A stretch of 64,000 bases of DNA from Kocuria rosea (GTDB lineage: Bacteria; Actinomycetota; Actinomycetes; Actinomycetales; Micrococcaceae), in the NCBI RefSeq assembly GCF_023715525.1, contig NZ_JAMBOG010000004.1, positions 124,001 through 188,000 of the forward strand, written 5' to 3'. A program made the position numbers and the translations under genes. Shown here piece by piece: positions 1-10,565 of the stretch (position 1 is the stretch's first letter; each line of letters starts with the position of its first letter). The notes under the pieces are model-generated. The model had not been told where the DNA came from, did not search any database, and was given only the letters and a program-made list of their open reading frames with translations.

Positions 1-447
1 CTGGTGGTAGGCCGTCCACAGCAGGAAGACGCCGAAGATGTAGAAGACCCACGAGAAGTTCGCGATGATCGTGGCGCCCAGCAGGATGAAGATCCCGCGC
101 AGGACCAGCGCGATGATGATGCCCACCATCAGCACCTCCTGCTGGTACTTCCGCGGCACGGCGAACCGGGTCATGATCACGATGAACACGAACAGGTTGT
201 CGATGCTGAGGCTGTACTCCGTGATCCAGCCGGCGATGAACTGGGTGCCCGGCTCGACGCCGGCGAACACGAACATCAGGGCGCCGAAGACGAGGGCGAG
301 GGCGACGTAGATGCCCACCCAGATGCCGGCCTCCTTCATGGAGGGCTCGTGGGGGCGCTTGACGACCATGAGGAGGTCGAAGAGCAGGATCAGGCCGAGG
401 ACGACGAACGAGCCGATCTCGAACCACGCTGGTAGTTGTGTGTGCAC
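1..447 (-). CDS. TerC family integral membrane protein (N-terminal 149 residues, truncated by window edge)
   Basis: Only the first 149 codons are present; the gene runs off the left edge. The protein begins MHTQLPAWFEIGS and has hydrophobic helices at about residues 10-28, 42-65 and 105-145. The segment around residues 30-45 (KRPHEPSMKEAGIWVGIYVA) and the acidic intramembrane motif EYSLSIDNLFVF near residue 78 are hallmarks of the TerC/Alx family, which is linked to tellurite resistance and, in its riboswitch-controlled members, to Mn2+ export. The start is GTG at 445-447, chosen because the family signature begins just after it; the ribosome site is weak. A yybP-ykoY-type leader lies upstream, so manganese-dependent expression is likely. 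The family call is firm; the transported ion is inferred. Confidence 0.9.
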   Translation of the reverse strand, partial: MHTQLPAWFEIGSFVVLGLILLFDLLMVVKRPHEPSMKEAGIWVGIYVALALVFGALMFVFAGVEPGTQFIAGWITEYSLSIDNLFVFIVIMTRFAVPRKYQQEVLMVGIIIALVLRGIFILLGATIIANFSWVFYIFGVFLLWTAYHQ

Positions 448-484
448 GCGAGTACTTTCGCTTCGAGGTGGCGGCACCCGCCGT

Positions 485-508
485 CCGCCGCGTCCCGGGA
501 CGCGGCGG
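485..508 (-). promoter_or_regulatory. Perfect 12-bp inverted repeat in the terC leader (candidate expression platform)
   Basis: CCGCCGCGTCCC followed directly by GGGACGCGGCGG forms a perfect palindrome about 40 nt upstream of the terC start codon and just downstream of the riboswitch aptamer. On the minus-strand transcript it folds into a very stable hairpin with no U-tract. It could act as a Rho-independent-like terminator or as a structure masking initiation. Its role is inferred from position only. Confidence 0.45.
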
Positions 509-522
509 TGAGGGCACCGGAA

Positions 523-650
523 TGAGCCGCAAGTCTCTCCGCCGTCCTCGCGGGCCGGGGCCCGCGTGCCGAGGCCGACCGTTGCGTCCGGCCGGACCCC
601 ATTGGCCGGCGTGCTGACGTCCGCAACGCTTCGGGATACTCCCCTACGCG
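523..650 (-). ncRNA. yybP-ykoY (manganese) riboswitch aptamer
   Basis: Read on the minus strand, the leader contains GTAGGGGAGTATCCCG (635-650), CGTCAGCAC (about 613-621), GC-rich pairing arms, and GGAGAGACTTGCGGC near 525-540. These match the order of conserved blocks in the yybP-ykoY family: the GGGGAGTA 5' strand, the CGTCA-CAC loop and the AGAGAC/GCGAGACC-like 3' block. The family binds Mn2+ and is a known leader of terC/alx/ykoY genes, which is the gene found here. A TAGACT -10-like box at 657-662 would start transcription at about 650. The 318 bp between terC and uvrB hold this element, its promoter and two hairpins. Exact boundaries are approximate. Confidence 0.75.
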
Positions 651-656
651 CTGAGC

Positions 657-662
657 AGTCTA
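657..662 (-). promoter_or_regulatory. Candidate -10 box for the riboswitch-terC transcript
   Basis: TAGACT on the minus strand lies about 7 nt before the first conserved riboswitch block, so the transcript would begin at the aptamer. No good -35 hexamer is seen 16-18 nt upstream. The call rests on position and a 4/6 match. Confidence 0.35.
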
Positions 663-692
663 TCCGAAGCTGAAAGAACGCTTGGAACGCCT

Positions 693-715
693 CCGTCCGG
701 CGGCGTCTCGGACGG
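693..715 (-). terminator. Possible uvrB terminator hairpin
   Basis: CCGTCCG (693-699) and CGGACGG (709-715) form a 7-bp stem with a 9-nt loop about 50 nt past the uvrB stop codon. There is no proper U-tract, although the downstream minus-strand sequence is somewhat T-rich. It separates uvrB from the terC leader. Confidence 0.35.
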
Positions 716-764
716 GGCCCCGGGCCGGGTGCCGGTCGGCATCCCGGAGGGCCTGGGCGGCGCC

Positions 765-2885
<2,121 letters not shown>

Positions 2886-3035
2886 GCGTCCAAGGCTACG
2901 CGCCACCCCGGACACGCGAGCGGGGTTCCTCCGGAGGCGATCAGCCGGCCCGGGTGCGGAAATACGCCGGGGAACCGCCCCGTTGCACCGGACACACCAC
3001 CGCGCCCGCGCACGGACCCCGTCGAGAGGAACCCC

Positions 3036-3890
3036 ATGTCCATCGTCATCACCGGTGCCACCGGCCGGCTGGGCCGGCTCGTGCTCAGCTCCCTGATCCG
3101 CCTGGACGTCCCCCGCGAGGAGCTGGTGGCCGCGGGCCGCAACGAGGGCAAGCTCGGCGACCTCGGCGGGCTCGGGGTCCGGACCGTGCGGGTCGACTAC
3201 GACGACGCCGCGAGCCTCGACGCCGCCTTCGAGGGGGCGGGCACGGTGCTGCTGGTCTCCAGCAGCGAGGTGGGCCGGCGCGTGGACCAGCACCGGAACG
3301 CGATCGAGGCGGCCGCCCGCGCAGGGGTCTCCCGCCTCGTCTACACCAGCGCCCTCGGGGCGGACCTCGGCCGGCTCATCCTCGCCGACGAGCACCTGGC
3401 CACCGAGCAGCTCCTCACCGACTCCGGGCTCCCGTACACGATCCTGCGCAACGGCTGGTACACGGAGAACTTCGAGCCGGCTCTGCGGCACGCCGAGAGC
3501 ACGGGGCAGGTGCTGACCAACGCCGGCGACGGCCGCGTCGCCAGCGCGACCCGGGAGGACTACGCGGAGGCGGTCGCGGCGGTGCTGGCCCAGGACGGGC
3601 ACGCGTGGCAGACCTACGAGCTGTCCGGGGACGAGGCGTGGAGCTTCGACGAGCTCGCGGCCGCGCTCACGGAGGTGCTCGGCCGCGAGGTCGTCCACCA
3701 CCGCCTGACGCCCGAGCGGCACCTGGCGGCGCTGGAGGAGGCCGGGGTGGACGAGGACACCGCGCGGTTCCTGGTCGCCCTCGACGCCAACATCGAGGAC
3801 GGCGCGCTGGAGCTGGTCACCGGCGACCTGTCCCGGCTGATCGGACGCCCCACCACTCCCCTGCTCGAGGCGCTGCGGGCCATGCGCTGA
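3036..3890 (+). CDS. NmrA/QOR2-type NAD(P)-binding oxidoreductase
   Basis: A 284-residue Rossmann-fold protein of the atypical short-chain dehydrogenase group. The nucleotide-binding motif GATGRLG is at residues 7-13. [10 protein letters not shown] and [11 protein letters not shown] follow, then the NmrA-typical segment [14 protein letters not shown] near residue 145. This resembles type-2 NAD(P)H:quinone oxidoreductase (YtfG/QOR2), which keeps the glycine motif but lacks the YxxxK catalytic pair of classical SDRs. GAGAGGA lies 6 nt before ATG 3036. The gene stands alone, diverges from uvrB, and ends at a strong hairpin. Substrate unknown; quinone reduction or redox sensing are possible. Confidence 0.85.
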   Translation: MSIVITGATGRLGRLVLSSLIRLDVPREELVAAGRNEGKLGDLGGLGVRTVRVDYDDAASLDAAFEGAGTVLLVSSSEVGRRVDQHRNAIEAAARAGVSRLVYTSALGADLGRLILADEHLATEQLLTDSGLPYTILRNGWYTENFEPALRHAESTGQVLTNAGDGRVASATREDYAEAVAAVLAQDGHAWQTYELSGDEAWSFDELAAALTEVLGREVVHHRLTPERHLAALEEAGVDEDTARFLVALDANIEDGALELVTGDLSRLIGRPTTPLLEALRAMR

Positions 3891-3895
3891 GCGCG

Positions 3896-3927
3896 CCCCG
3901 CCGGGCCGGGCGACCGGCCCGGCGGGG
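3896..3927. terminator. Bidirectional hairpin between convergent genes
   Basis: CCCCGCCGGGCCGG (3896-3909), loop GCGA (a GNRA tetraloop), and CCGGCCCGGCGGGG (3914-3927) make a perfect 14-bp stem. It sits between the NmrA-type gene and the end of the sugar operon, where both transcripts meet. No U-tract. Confidence 0.7.
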
Positions 3928-4020
3928 ACCGGTGGACGGGGTGGCGCGACGCGTGCACGACCCGGCTGACCGTCCGCTGTCGGCCCCGGCGGGCGGGCAG
4001 CGGGCGGGAGCAGGAACCCT

Positions 4021-5019
4021 CTACTGCTCGAAGGCCGCGTCGAACGAGGCGCCCGAGGGGCCGAAGTCGAAGCCCTTGAGGAACGCCAGCGCCTCCGGTG
4101 CCCCGCGCAGGCGGTCCATCCCGGCGTCCTCCCACTCCACGGAGATGGGCCCGTCGTAGCCGATCGCGGTGAGGGCGCGGAAGCTGTCCTCCCAGGGCAC
4201 GTCCCCGCGGCCCGTCGAGACGAAGTCCCACCCGCGGCGCGGGTCCCCCCAGGGCAGGTGGGAGGAGAGGATGCCGTTGCGCCCGCCGCCCACCCGCAGC
4301 TTCGTGTCCTTGCAGTCCACGTGGTAGATCCGCTCGGCGAAGTCCGAGATGAACGCCACCGGGTCGATCCGCTGCCACATGAAGTGGCTGGGGTCCCAGT
4401 TCAGCCCGAAGGCCTCCCGGTGGCCGACGGCGTCGAGGGCCCGCTGCGTGGACCAGTAGTCGTAGGCGATCTCGGTGGGGTGCACCTCGTGGGCGAAGCG
4501 CACCCCGCACTCGTCGAAGACGTCGAGGATGGGGTTCCACCGGTCGGCGAAGTCCTGGTAGCCGGCGTCGATCACGTCCTGGGACACCGGGGGGAACATC
4601 GCCACGTACTGCCAGATGGAGGACCCGGTGAAGCCCACCACGGTGTCCACGCCGAGCCGCTGCGCCAGGCGCGCCGTCAGCTTCATCTCCTCCGCGGCCC
4701 GCGCGCGCACGCCCTCCGGCTCCCCGTCGCCCCAGACCCGGGGCCCGACGATGGACCGGTGCCGGAAGTCGATGGGGTCGTCGCACACGGCCTGGCCCTT
4801 GAGGTGGTTGGAGATCGCCCAGACCTTCAGCCCGTGGCGCTCCAGGATGTCCAGCCGCTCCCGGACGTAGGCGTCGTCGTCCCACCGCCAGGCGTCGAGG
4901 TGCTCCCCGGAGACGGCGATCTCCAGGCCGTCGTAGCCCCAGCCGGCGGCCAGCGCGGCCACCTCCTCGAGCGGGAGGTCGGCCCACTGGCCGGTGAACA
5001 GCGTGTAGCGGTGTCCCAT
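4021..5019 (-). CDS. Sugar phosphate isomerase/epimerase family TIM-barrel protein (lyase or isomerase)
   Basis: A 332-residue xylose-isomerase-like TIM barrel, the last gene of the sugar operon. The metal-ligand pattern of the family is visible: Glu in [13 protein letters not shown], Asp/His in [11 protein letters not shown], His in [10 protein letters not shown] and Glu in ISVEWEDAG. The start is ATG 5019 with AAAGGAC upstream, 46 nt after the dehydrogenase gene. It is only distantly similar to the other barrel in this operon (6238-7107). Members paired with Gfo/Idh/MocA dehydrogenases include isomerases and also lyases or hydratases acting on 3-keto-sugars. The family is certain; the reaction is inferred from context. 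Confidence 0.88.
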   Translation of the reverse strand: MGHRYTLFTGQWADLPLEEVAALAAGWGYDGLEIAVSGEHLDAWRWDDDAYVRERLDILERHGLKVWAISNHLKGQAVCDDPIDFRHRSIVGPRVWGDGEPEGVRARAAEEMKLTARLAQRLGVDTVVGFTGSSIWQYVAMFPPVSQDVIDAGYQDFADRWNPILDVFDECGVRFAHEVHPTEIAYDYWSTQRALDAVGHREAFGLNWDPSHFMWQRIDPVAFISDFAERIYHVDCKDTKLRVGGGRNGILSSHLPWGDPRRGWDFVSTGRGDVPWEDSFRALTAIGYDGPISVEWEDAGMDRLRGAPEALAFLKGFDFGPSGASFDAAFEQ

Positions 5020-5065
5020 GGAAGTCCTTTGCCGTCGGGAGGGTGTGCGTGTCGGTCGGTCGGGG

Positions 5066-6241
5066 TCAGAGGTCCACGGCGGCGCCGGCGCGGGCCGCGC
5101 TGGTCTCGACGGCGTCGAGCACCCGCTGGACCTCCAGGCCGTCCTCGAAGGACGGGGAGACGGCGGCGCCCGACGCGATGGCCTGCAGGAAGTCGGCGGC
5201 CTGGCTCGTGAAGGTGTGGTCCCAGCCCAGGGTGTGCCCGGCCGGCCACCACGCCCGCACGTAGGGATGGGACTGCTCGGTGACGAGGACCCGGCTGTAG
5301 CCCTGGGCCTCGGCCGGGGCGGTGGCGTCGAAGAACTGCAGCTCGTTGAGCCGCTCCAGGTCGAAGCGCAGCCCGCCGGAGGAGCCGTACACCTCGATCT
5401 GCAGGGCGTTCTTGCGCCCGGTCGCGCAGCGGGAGACCTCCAGGCTGGCCACGGCGCCGGAGGCCGTGCGCAGGGTGGCCCAGGCGGCGTCGTCGACGCT
5501 CACCCGCTCCGGTCCGTCGGCGCCGGCACGGGTCCTGACGAAGGTCTCGAGCGTGCCCGCGGCGGAGGTGACCGGGGAGCCCAGGAGGAAGCGCACCTGG
5601 TCGACGGCGTGGGAGGCGAGGTCGCCCAGCGCGCCGGAGCCCGCGGTCTGCCTGCGCAGGCGCCACGTCATGGGGGCGTGCTCGTCGGCGAGCCAGTCCT
5701 GCAGGTAGCTCGCGCGCACCTGCCGGACCTGGCCGATCCGCCCGTCGGCAATCAGGTCCCGCGCGAGCGCGAGGGCCGGCACCCGGCGGTAGTTGAAGCC
5801 CACCATGGACCGGACGCCGTGGGCCTGCGCCGCGGCCGCGGCGGCCACCATCCGCTCGGCCTCGGCCACCGTGTTGGCCAGGGGCTTCTCCACGAGCACG
5901 TGCTTGCCGGCCTCGAGGGCGGCCACAGCCATCTCGGCGTGCAGGTGGCCGGGCGCGCAGATGTCGACGACGTGGACGTCGTCGCGCTCCAGCACCGACC
6001 GCCAGTCGGTGGCGCTGCCCTCCCAGCCGTACTGCTGCGCGGCCGCGGCCACGTGCCGGGCGTCCCGGCCCACCAGCACCCTCTGCGCCACGCGCGGGGT
6101 GGAGTAGAAGGCGTTGACGTTGCGCCACGCGTTGGAGTGGGCCTTGCCCATGAAGGAGTAGCCAAGCACGGCGACGCCCAGGACGCCGGTGGCGGACCCG
6201 CGGTCGCGGACGCCGGCGGGGTCGGGCACGGTGGTGGTCAT
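5066..6241 (-). CDS. Gfo/Idh/MocA family NAD(P)-dependent sugar dehydrogenase
   Basis: A 391-residue oxidoreductase. The Rossmann motif [14 protein letters not shown] is near residue 25 (G-x5-GKAH, where GxGxxG is common in the family). The catalytic-lysine motif EKPLAN is near 118. [15 protein letters not shown] supplies the usual substrate-site Asp and His. The YLQDWLAD-x5-WR segment resembles, from memory, levoglucosan dehydrogenase and related 3-position sugar oxidases. The ATG start at 6241 overlaps the upstream stop codon (ATGA), so the gene is translationally coupled to the isomerase before it. Together with two TIM-barrel partners and a CUT2 transporter, it probably oxidises the imported sugar. 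Substrate not determined. Confidence 0.9.
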   Translation of the reverse strand: MTTTVPDPAGVRDRGSATGVLGVAVLGYSFMGKAHSNAWRNVNAFYSTPRVAQRVLVGRDARHVAAAAQQYGWEGSATDWRSVLERDDVHVVDICAPGHLHAEMAVAALEAGKHVLVEKPLANTVAEAERMVAAAAAAQAHGVRSMVGFNYRRVPALALARDLIADGRIGQVRQVRASYLQDWLADEHAPMTWRLRRQTAGSGALGDLASHAVDQVRFLLGSPVTSAAGTLETFVRTRAGADGPERVSVDDAAWATLRTASGAVASLEVSRCATGRKNALQIEVYGSSGGLRFDLERLNELQFFDATAPAEAQGYSRVLVTEQSHPYVRAWWPAGHTLGWDHTFTSQAADFLQAIASGAAVSPSFEDGLEVQRVLDAVETSAARAGAAVDL

Positions 6242-7107
6242 AGGTCGTCTCCTTGGCGCCGGGCGCCGGCCGAGCGCAGGAACTCGAGTCCCTGCTCCGC
6301 GAGTTGGTCCTGGGTCCGCGCCAGGGGCCGCCAGATGGAGGCGGCGGTGGCGATGCTGGCGTTGGACGCGGTGAAGCTCTCGATGTTCAGGGCCCCGGTG
6401 TAGCCCACGGCGTCCAGGGCCTCGAAGACGCCCGCCCAGTCCGTCTGGTCCCCGCCCGGGGCGCCCCGGTCGTTGCCGCAGACCTGGACGTGCACGAGGT
6501 GCTCCCCGGCCGCCCGGACGGCGTCGGCCGAGGAGCGCTCCTCGATGCCGAGGTGGTAGGTGTCCAGGGCCAGGCCCACGCCGTGGCCGAGCAGCGGCCC
6601 GAGGGCCTCCAGCGCCTGGGCGGTGGTGTTGAGCAGGGACGTCTCGTAGCGGTTGAGCGGTTCGATGCCGAGGACGACGCCGGCGGCCTCGGCCTCGGCG
6701 GCCAGGGGCGCCAGGTTCCGGCGCAGCTGCGCGTACGCCTCCGCCCGTTCCGCCGCGTCCATCCGCCACACCCGGCCCGTGTGCGCGTAGAAGGGCCCGC
6801 ACACGGCCGGCGCGCCGACGTCGTGGGCCAGCTCGATGCAGGCACCGAGGTAGCGCTGGGTCCGGGCGATCACCGCGTCGTCGGCCAGGACGAGCTCCCG
6901 CCCGGGCGACATGGCGCCCACGATCCACGGCCGCAGGCCCGCGAGCGCGCCGCGCACCGCCCCGGCCGAGAGGTCGCCGGCGTTCTCCAGGGGCAGCTCG
7001 ACGGCGTCGAAGCCCATGGCCGCGATCTTCTCCAGCAGCGGAGCCAGGTTCGCGTCGGTGAGCGGGGACTCCCACACCCAGGTGTTGACGCCGATCAAGC
7101 GCTGCAC
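6238..7107 (-). CDS. Sugar phosphate isomerase/epimerase (D-tagatose 3-epimerase-like TIM barrel)
   Basis: A 289-residue TIM barrel with the four-ligand Mn/Co site typical of ketose 3-epimerases: Glu in GIEPLNRYE, Asp/His in GLALDTYHLGIEE, His in HVQVCGNDRGAPG and Glu in NIESF. The start is GTG 7107 with GGAGG about 9 nt upstream. A 103-bp gap separates it from the upstream lipoprotein gene, and its stop overlaps the dehydrogenase start by 4 bp. The pairing with a Gfo/Idh/MocA dehydrogenase recalls 3-keto-sugar modules (LgdA/LgdB or DgpA/DgpBC types), but simple ketose epimerisation is also possible. Confidence 0.88.
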   Translation of the reverse strand: MQRLIGVNTWVWESPLTDANLAPLLEKIAAMGFDAVELPLENAGDLSAGAVRGALAGLRPWIVGAMSPGRELVLADDAVIARTQRYLGACIELAHDVGAPAVCGPFYAHTGRVWRMDAAERAEAYAQLRRNLAPLAAEAEAAGVVLGIEPLNRYETSLLNTTAQALEALGPLLGHGVGLALDTYHLGIEERSSADAVRAAGEHLVHVQVCGNDRGAPGGDQTDWAGVFEALDAVGYTGALNIESFTASNASIATAASIWRPLARTQDQLAEQGLEFLRSAGARRQGDDL

Positions 7108-7210
7108 GGGCCGGCCTCCTCTCGGTTCCTTCTCGGTGGGGTGGGGGCCGCCCCGCCGGCCGGGGAACTCCCGGTGACGGGCCGGTGGCAGGCAGGGCGG
7201 CCGGTGCCGG

Positions 7211-8464
7211 TCAGGGGATGGTGCGCTCCCGCCAGACGTCGGGGTAGCCCGGGAGGTCCTCCCCGCCGAACTTGGCGTAGTGGCCGTCGGGCATCCCCTC
7301 GTTGTCGGCGAGGAACCCGGCCCGCTGGTCCTCGGTGATGGGCTCCTGCGGCAGGACCCACTCGGCGGGGACCTCCTCGCCGGCGAAGATCCGCTCGAGC
7401 GCCAGCAGCGGGGTGCGCCACTGGAAGTTCGAGTAGACCGGGGCGATCCCGGTCAGGCCGGTCTGCTCCCACTTGCGCAGGAAGCTCATCTCGTCCTCGC
7501 CGGTCATCACCGGGTAGTCCGCGCCGGCGTCCTCGAAGGCCTCGATGGCCGCGACGGCGCCGTCCCCGGCGTCCATCCACACGCCCTGCACGTCCCCGGT
7601 GGCGAGCTCGTCGGAGATGATCTTCTTGATCTCGGTGGGGTCGGCGCCGGTGAAGTAGTCCGTGGCCTCGATCCCGTTCTCCTCGAAGATCTTCTCGGCC
7701 GCGGCCCAGCGCTGCTCCAGCACGTCGACGCCCGGGAGGATGCGCAGGGCCACCACCTTGTCGCCCTCCTGGAGGTTGTCCACCAGGAAGGTCGCGGAGT
7801 CGATGCCCCAGGCGAAGCCGCCGATCGGGTGGATGAACGTCGTCGCGCAGTCGGTCTCCACCCCGCGGTCGAAGACGACCACCGGCTTGCCGGTCTCGCA
7901 GGCGCGCTCCACGGCGGGCGTCAGGGCGGCGGTGGAGTTGGGCGAGATGATGAACGCGTCGCAGTCGCCCTCGGCGATGAAGTAGTCGATGTCGGCGATC
8001 TGCGTGTTGTCGTCGTCCTGCGCGTCCCGGGTCTCCATCTCGGAGATCACCCCGCGGTCCTGGAGCACCTTGAGCTGCTCGTTCATGGTGATCCAGCCGG
8101 TCTGGCGCCACGGGTTGGAGATGGAGGCGTTGGAGAAGCACGCCTTCTGCGGTCCCTCGGCCGCGAGGTCCGCCGTCGCCGTCATCTCACCGTCGATGTA
8201 CTGCGTCCAGGGCTGCTGCGGATCCCCCTCGAAGGAGGCCGTGCGCTGGTCGAACTGCCGGTCGTACTCCGCCTGGTCGAACCACTCGTCACCGCCCTCC
8301 GCGGCCGGGGTGGCGGCGCCCTCCGCGGCGGGGGAGGCGGCGTCCCCGCCCTCGGTGGCCGCAGGCGGGTTCTCGATCGACGAATCGGTGGTGCAGGCGG
8401 TCAGGCCCAGCAGCGCTGCCGCTGCCACCACGGTGGCCTTGGTCTGGATGCTTCGGCGCATCAT
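7211..8464 (-). CDS. CUT2-type sugar ABC transporter substrate-binding lipoprotein
   Basis: A 417-residue exported lipoprotein. Its signal peptide has MMRRS, a hydrophobic core and lipobox LTAC with the acylated Cys at residue 24, followed by an Ala/Glu/Gly-rich flexible linker up to about residue 65. The mature part is a periplasmic-binding-protein type 1 fold (ribose/RbsB group), with segments such as DAFIISPNSTAALTPAVE and KPVVVFDRGVETD. The start ATG at 8464 overlaps the permease stop (ATGA). It captures the sugar outside the membrane for the adjoining permeases. An inverted repeat (7146-7153 with 7195-7202) in the gap to the next gene could raise its expression relative to the catabolic genes. 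Ligand unknown. Confidence 0.93.
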   Translation of the reverse strand: MMRRSIQTKATVVAAAALLGLTACTTDSSIENPPAATEGGDAASPAAEGAATPAAEGGDEWFDQAEYDRQFDQRTASFEGDPQQPWTQYIDGEMTATADLAAEGPQKACFSNASISNPWRQTGWITMNEQLKVLQDRGVISEMETRDAQDDDNTQIADIDYFIAEGDCDAFIISPNSTAALTPAVERACETGKPVVVFDRGVETDCATTFIHPIGGFAWGIDSATFLVDNLQEGDKVVALRILPGVDVLEQRWAAAEKIFEENGIEATDYFTGADPTEIKKIISDELATGDVQGVWMDAGDGAVAAIEAFEDAGADYPVMTGEDEMSFLRKWEQTGLTGIAPVYSNFQWRTPLLALERIFAGEEVPAEWVLPQEPITEDQRAGFLADNEGMPDGHYAKFGGEDLPGYPDVWRERTIP

Positions 8465-9558
8465 CTTCCTTCCTCATCGGTGCCCACGGTGGGCTCTGGT
8501 GCCAGGACACGCTGTTCTTCGTGGGCGGCTCGCCCGCGTCCGCGCCTCCGGCGTTGCCAGGTCTGGGTCCCGGCCGCGACGGCCAGGATGATGATCACGC
8601 CCTGCACGGTCTCCCGCCAGGTGGACTCGACGCCCAGGAAGTTCAGGAGCGCGAAGAGGGTCTCCAGCGCGAAGGCGCCGGCCGCCGCGGAGAGCACCCA
8701 GCCGCGTCCGCCGCCGAGCACGACCCCGCCGAGGACGACGGCCGTGATGGCCGTGAACTCGTAGCCCCGCCCCACGGAGGGGTGCACCCCGGCGTAGCCG
8801 ACGAGGATGATCCCCGCCACGGTCGCGGCCAGGGAGGAGAGCATGAACGCGCGGGTGCGGATCCACCAGACGCGGGCGCCCGTCAGGGCCGCGGCCCGGG
8901 GGTTGTCGCCGACGGCGATGAGCGTCCGGCCGTAGGGCCGGCGCATGAGCCACACGGCGCCGGCGGCGACGACGGCGAGGACGACCACGGGGTAGGGCAG
9001 GATCTCCAGGACCGGGATCCCGTCGATGCCGCCCCGGCCGATCCGGCGGAAGCTGTCCGCCGGGTTGCCGGTGGCCGCGCCGCCGGTCCAGTAGAGCACC
9101 AGCCCCAGCAGGGCGAGCATCGTGCCCAGGGTGACGATGAAGCTCGGCACCTTGAGCAGGGTGGTCAGCAACCCGTTGACGAGGCCGACACCGGCGCCGA
9201 GGAGCAGCATCAGCACCAGGACGGGCACGGTCCGGCCGTCGTCCTGGCCGACGAGGTTGCCCGCCAGGAACACCTGGGCCGTGACCACCGAGCCCATGGA
9301 GAGGTCGAACTCCCCGGAGACGATCACGAAGTACTGTCCGATGGCCGCGATGGCGATCGGCGCCGTGCGGCCGGCGAAGCGGATCAGGGACCCCGGCTCG
9401 CCGAAGGACGGGTTGGCCGCGACGACGGCGGCCAGCAGGACGGCGAGGAGCACGAACACGGCCCCGCTGGGCGTGCGCAGGGAGCGCAGCACGCGCCGGC
9501 CCCACGGGGAGCGGTTGTGCGGCAGGACCGCGGCCCGGTCCGTCACGGCGGTGCTCAT
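8461..9558 (-). CDS. CUT2-type sugar ABC transporter permease (second copy)
   Basis: A 365-residue inner-membrane permease of the RbsC/BPD_transp_2 family with about 8-10 hydrophobic helices. Family segments include GQYFVIVSGEFDLSMGS, LLKVPSFIVTLGTM and GGVVLGGGRGW. A charged Arg-rich tail ([15 protein letters not shown]) follows the last helix. The ATG at 9558 overlaps the upstream permease stop by 4 bp. It is presumed to pair with the other permease (9555-10565) as a heterodimer, since both lie between the ATPase and the binding protein in one coupled operon. Confidence 0.93.
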   Translation of the reverse strand: MSTAVTDRAAVLPHNRSPWGRRVLRSLRTPSGAVFVLLAVLLAAVVAANPSFGEPGSLIRFAGRTAPIAIAAIGQYFVIVSGEFDLSMGSVVTAQVFLAGNLVGQDDGRTVPVLVLMLLLGAGVGLVNGLLTTLLKVPSFIVTLGTMLALLGLVLYWTGGAATGNPADSFRRIGRGGIDGIPVLEILPYPVVVLAVVAAGAVWLMRRPYGRTLIAVGDNPRAAALTGARVWWIRTRAFMLSSLAATVAGIILVGYAGVHPSVGRGYEFTAITAVVLGGVVLGGGRGWVLSAAAGAFALETLFALLNFLGVESTWRETVQGVIIILAVAAGTQTWQRRRRGRGRAAHEEQRVLAPEPTVGTDEEGR

Positions 9559-10565
9559 GCGGCGACCTCCTGCTCGGTGCGGGCCCGTGGGTGGCCGCCG
9601 AAGCGCGCGGGCCGGCTGATCACCCGGCGCCGCGCGTAGACGGCCACGGCGACCACGATGACGATGCCGCGGACGACGTCCTTGAGGAAGGGGTTGATCT
9701 GCAGGACGCTCATGATGTTGTCGATCATCGCGAAGATCAGCACGCCGCCCAGCGTGCCCACGAGGGAGCCCTTCCCGCCCGAGAGCAGCGTCCCGCCGAG
9801 GACGACGGCGGCGATGGAGAGCAGGTCGTAGCCGCCCTGCGAGCCGATCGTGGGGCTGCCCACCCCCAGCCGCGACGCGAGGAGCAGCCCCGCAAGCCCG
9901 GCCATGAACGAGCACACGACGTGGGCGGCGACGATCGGCGTGCCGGTGCGGATGCCGGACATCCGGGCCACCTCGATGTCGCCGCCGACGGCGTAGACGT
10001 GATGTCCCAGGCGGGTGCGCTGCAGCATGAGCAGCACCACGCCCGCGCAGGCCAGCATGATCAGGGTGGAGACCGGGACCGGCCCGATGCCGGTGGCCCC
10101 GACCAGGCGGAAGGCCACGGGCGTCTGCCCGGAGCTGCCCTGGTAGTTGGTGGCGAGGTAGCCGCTGACGATCAGCCCGGTGCCCAGCGTGGCGATGAAG
10201 CCGTGCACCTTCAGCCCGGAGACCACCAGGCCGTTGACCAGGCCGATGGCCGCCGACACGACCAGCGCCACGACGACCCCCGCGACGATGTTGCCGGGCC
10301 GGCCGGCCATGATCCCGGCCGCCAGCAGGCTCGAGAGGCTGACGACGTAGGGCACCGACAGGTCGAGGCTTCCGACGAGGATCACGAGCGTCTGCCCGAT
10401 GGCGATGAACCCCAGGACGCTGGTCCCCGTGAGGATCGAGGAGATGTTGCCCGCGCTGAAGAAGCTGCGCCCCGTGGCCCCCACGAGCGCCGTGCCCGCG
10501 ACCACGGTGAGCAGCGCCACCAGGTAGACGATGTGGGTGGACGTCAGCCGTGCGTAGGCGTTCAT
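9555..10565 (-). CDS. CUT2-type sugar ABC transporter permease (first copy)
   Basis: A 336-residue membrane permease of the RbsC family. Conserved parts are GQTLVILVGSLDLSVPYVVSLSS, GLKVHGFIATLGTGLIVSG and AVVLGGTLLSGGKGSLVGTL. Hydrophobic helices run from about residue 12 to residue 310. The start is ATG 10565, which overlaps the ATPase stop (ATGA). It differs clearly from the second permease, so this is an old heterodimeric arrangement and not a recent duplication. Confidence 0.93.
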   Translation of the reverse strand: MNAYARLTSTHIVYLVALLTVVAGTALVGATGRSFFSAGNISSILTGTSVLGFIAIGQTLVILVGSLDLSVPYVVSLSSLLAAGIMAGRPGNIVAGVVVALVVSAAIGLVNGLVVSGLKVHGFIATLGTGLIVSGYLATNYQGSSGQTPVAFRLVGATGIGPVPVSTLIMLACAGVVLLMLQRTRLGHHVYAVGGDIEVARMSGIRTGTPIVAAHVVCSFMAGLAGLLLASRLGVGSPTIGSQGGYDLLSIAAVVLGGTLLSGGKGSLVGTLGGVLIFAMIDNIMSVLQINPFLKDVVRGIVIVVAVAVYARRRVISRPARFGGHPRARTEQEVAA

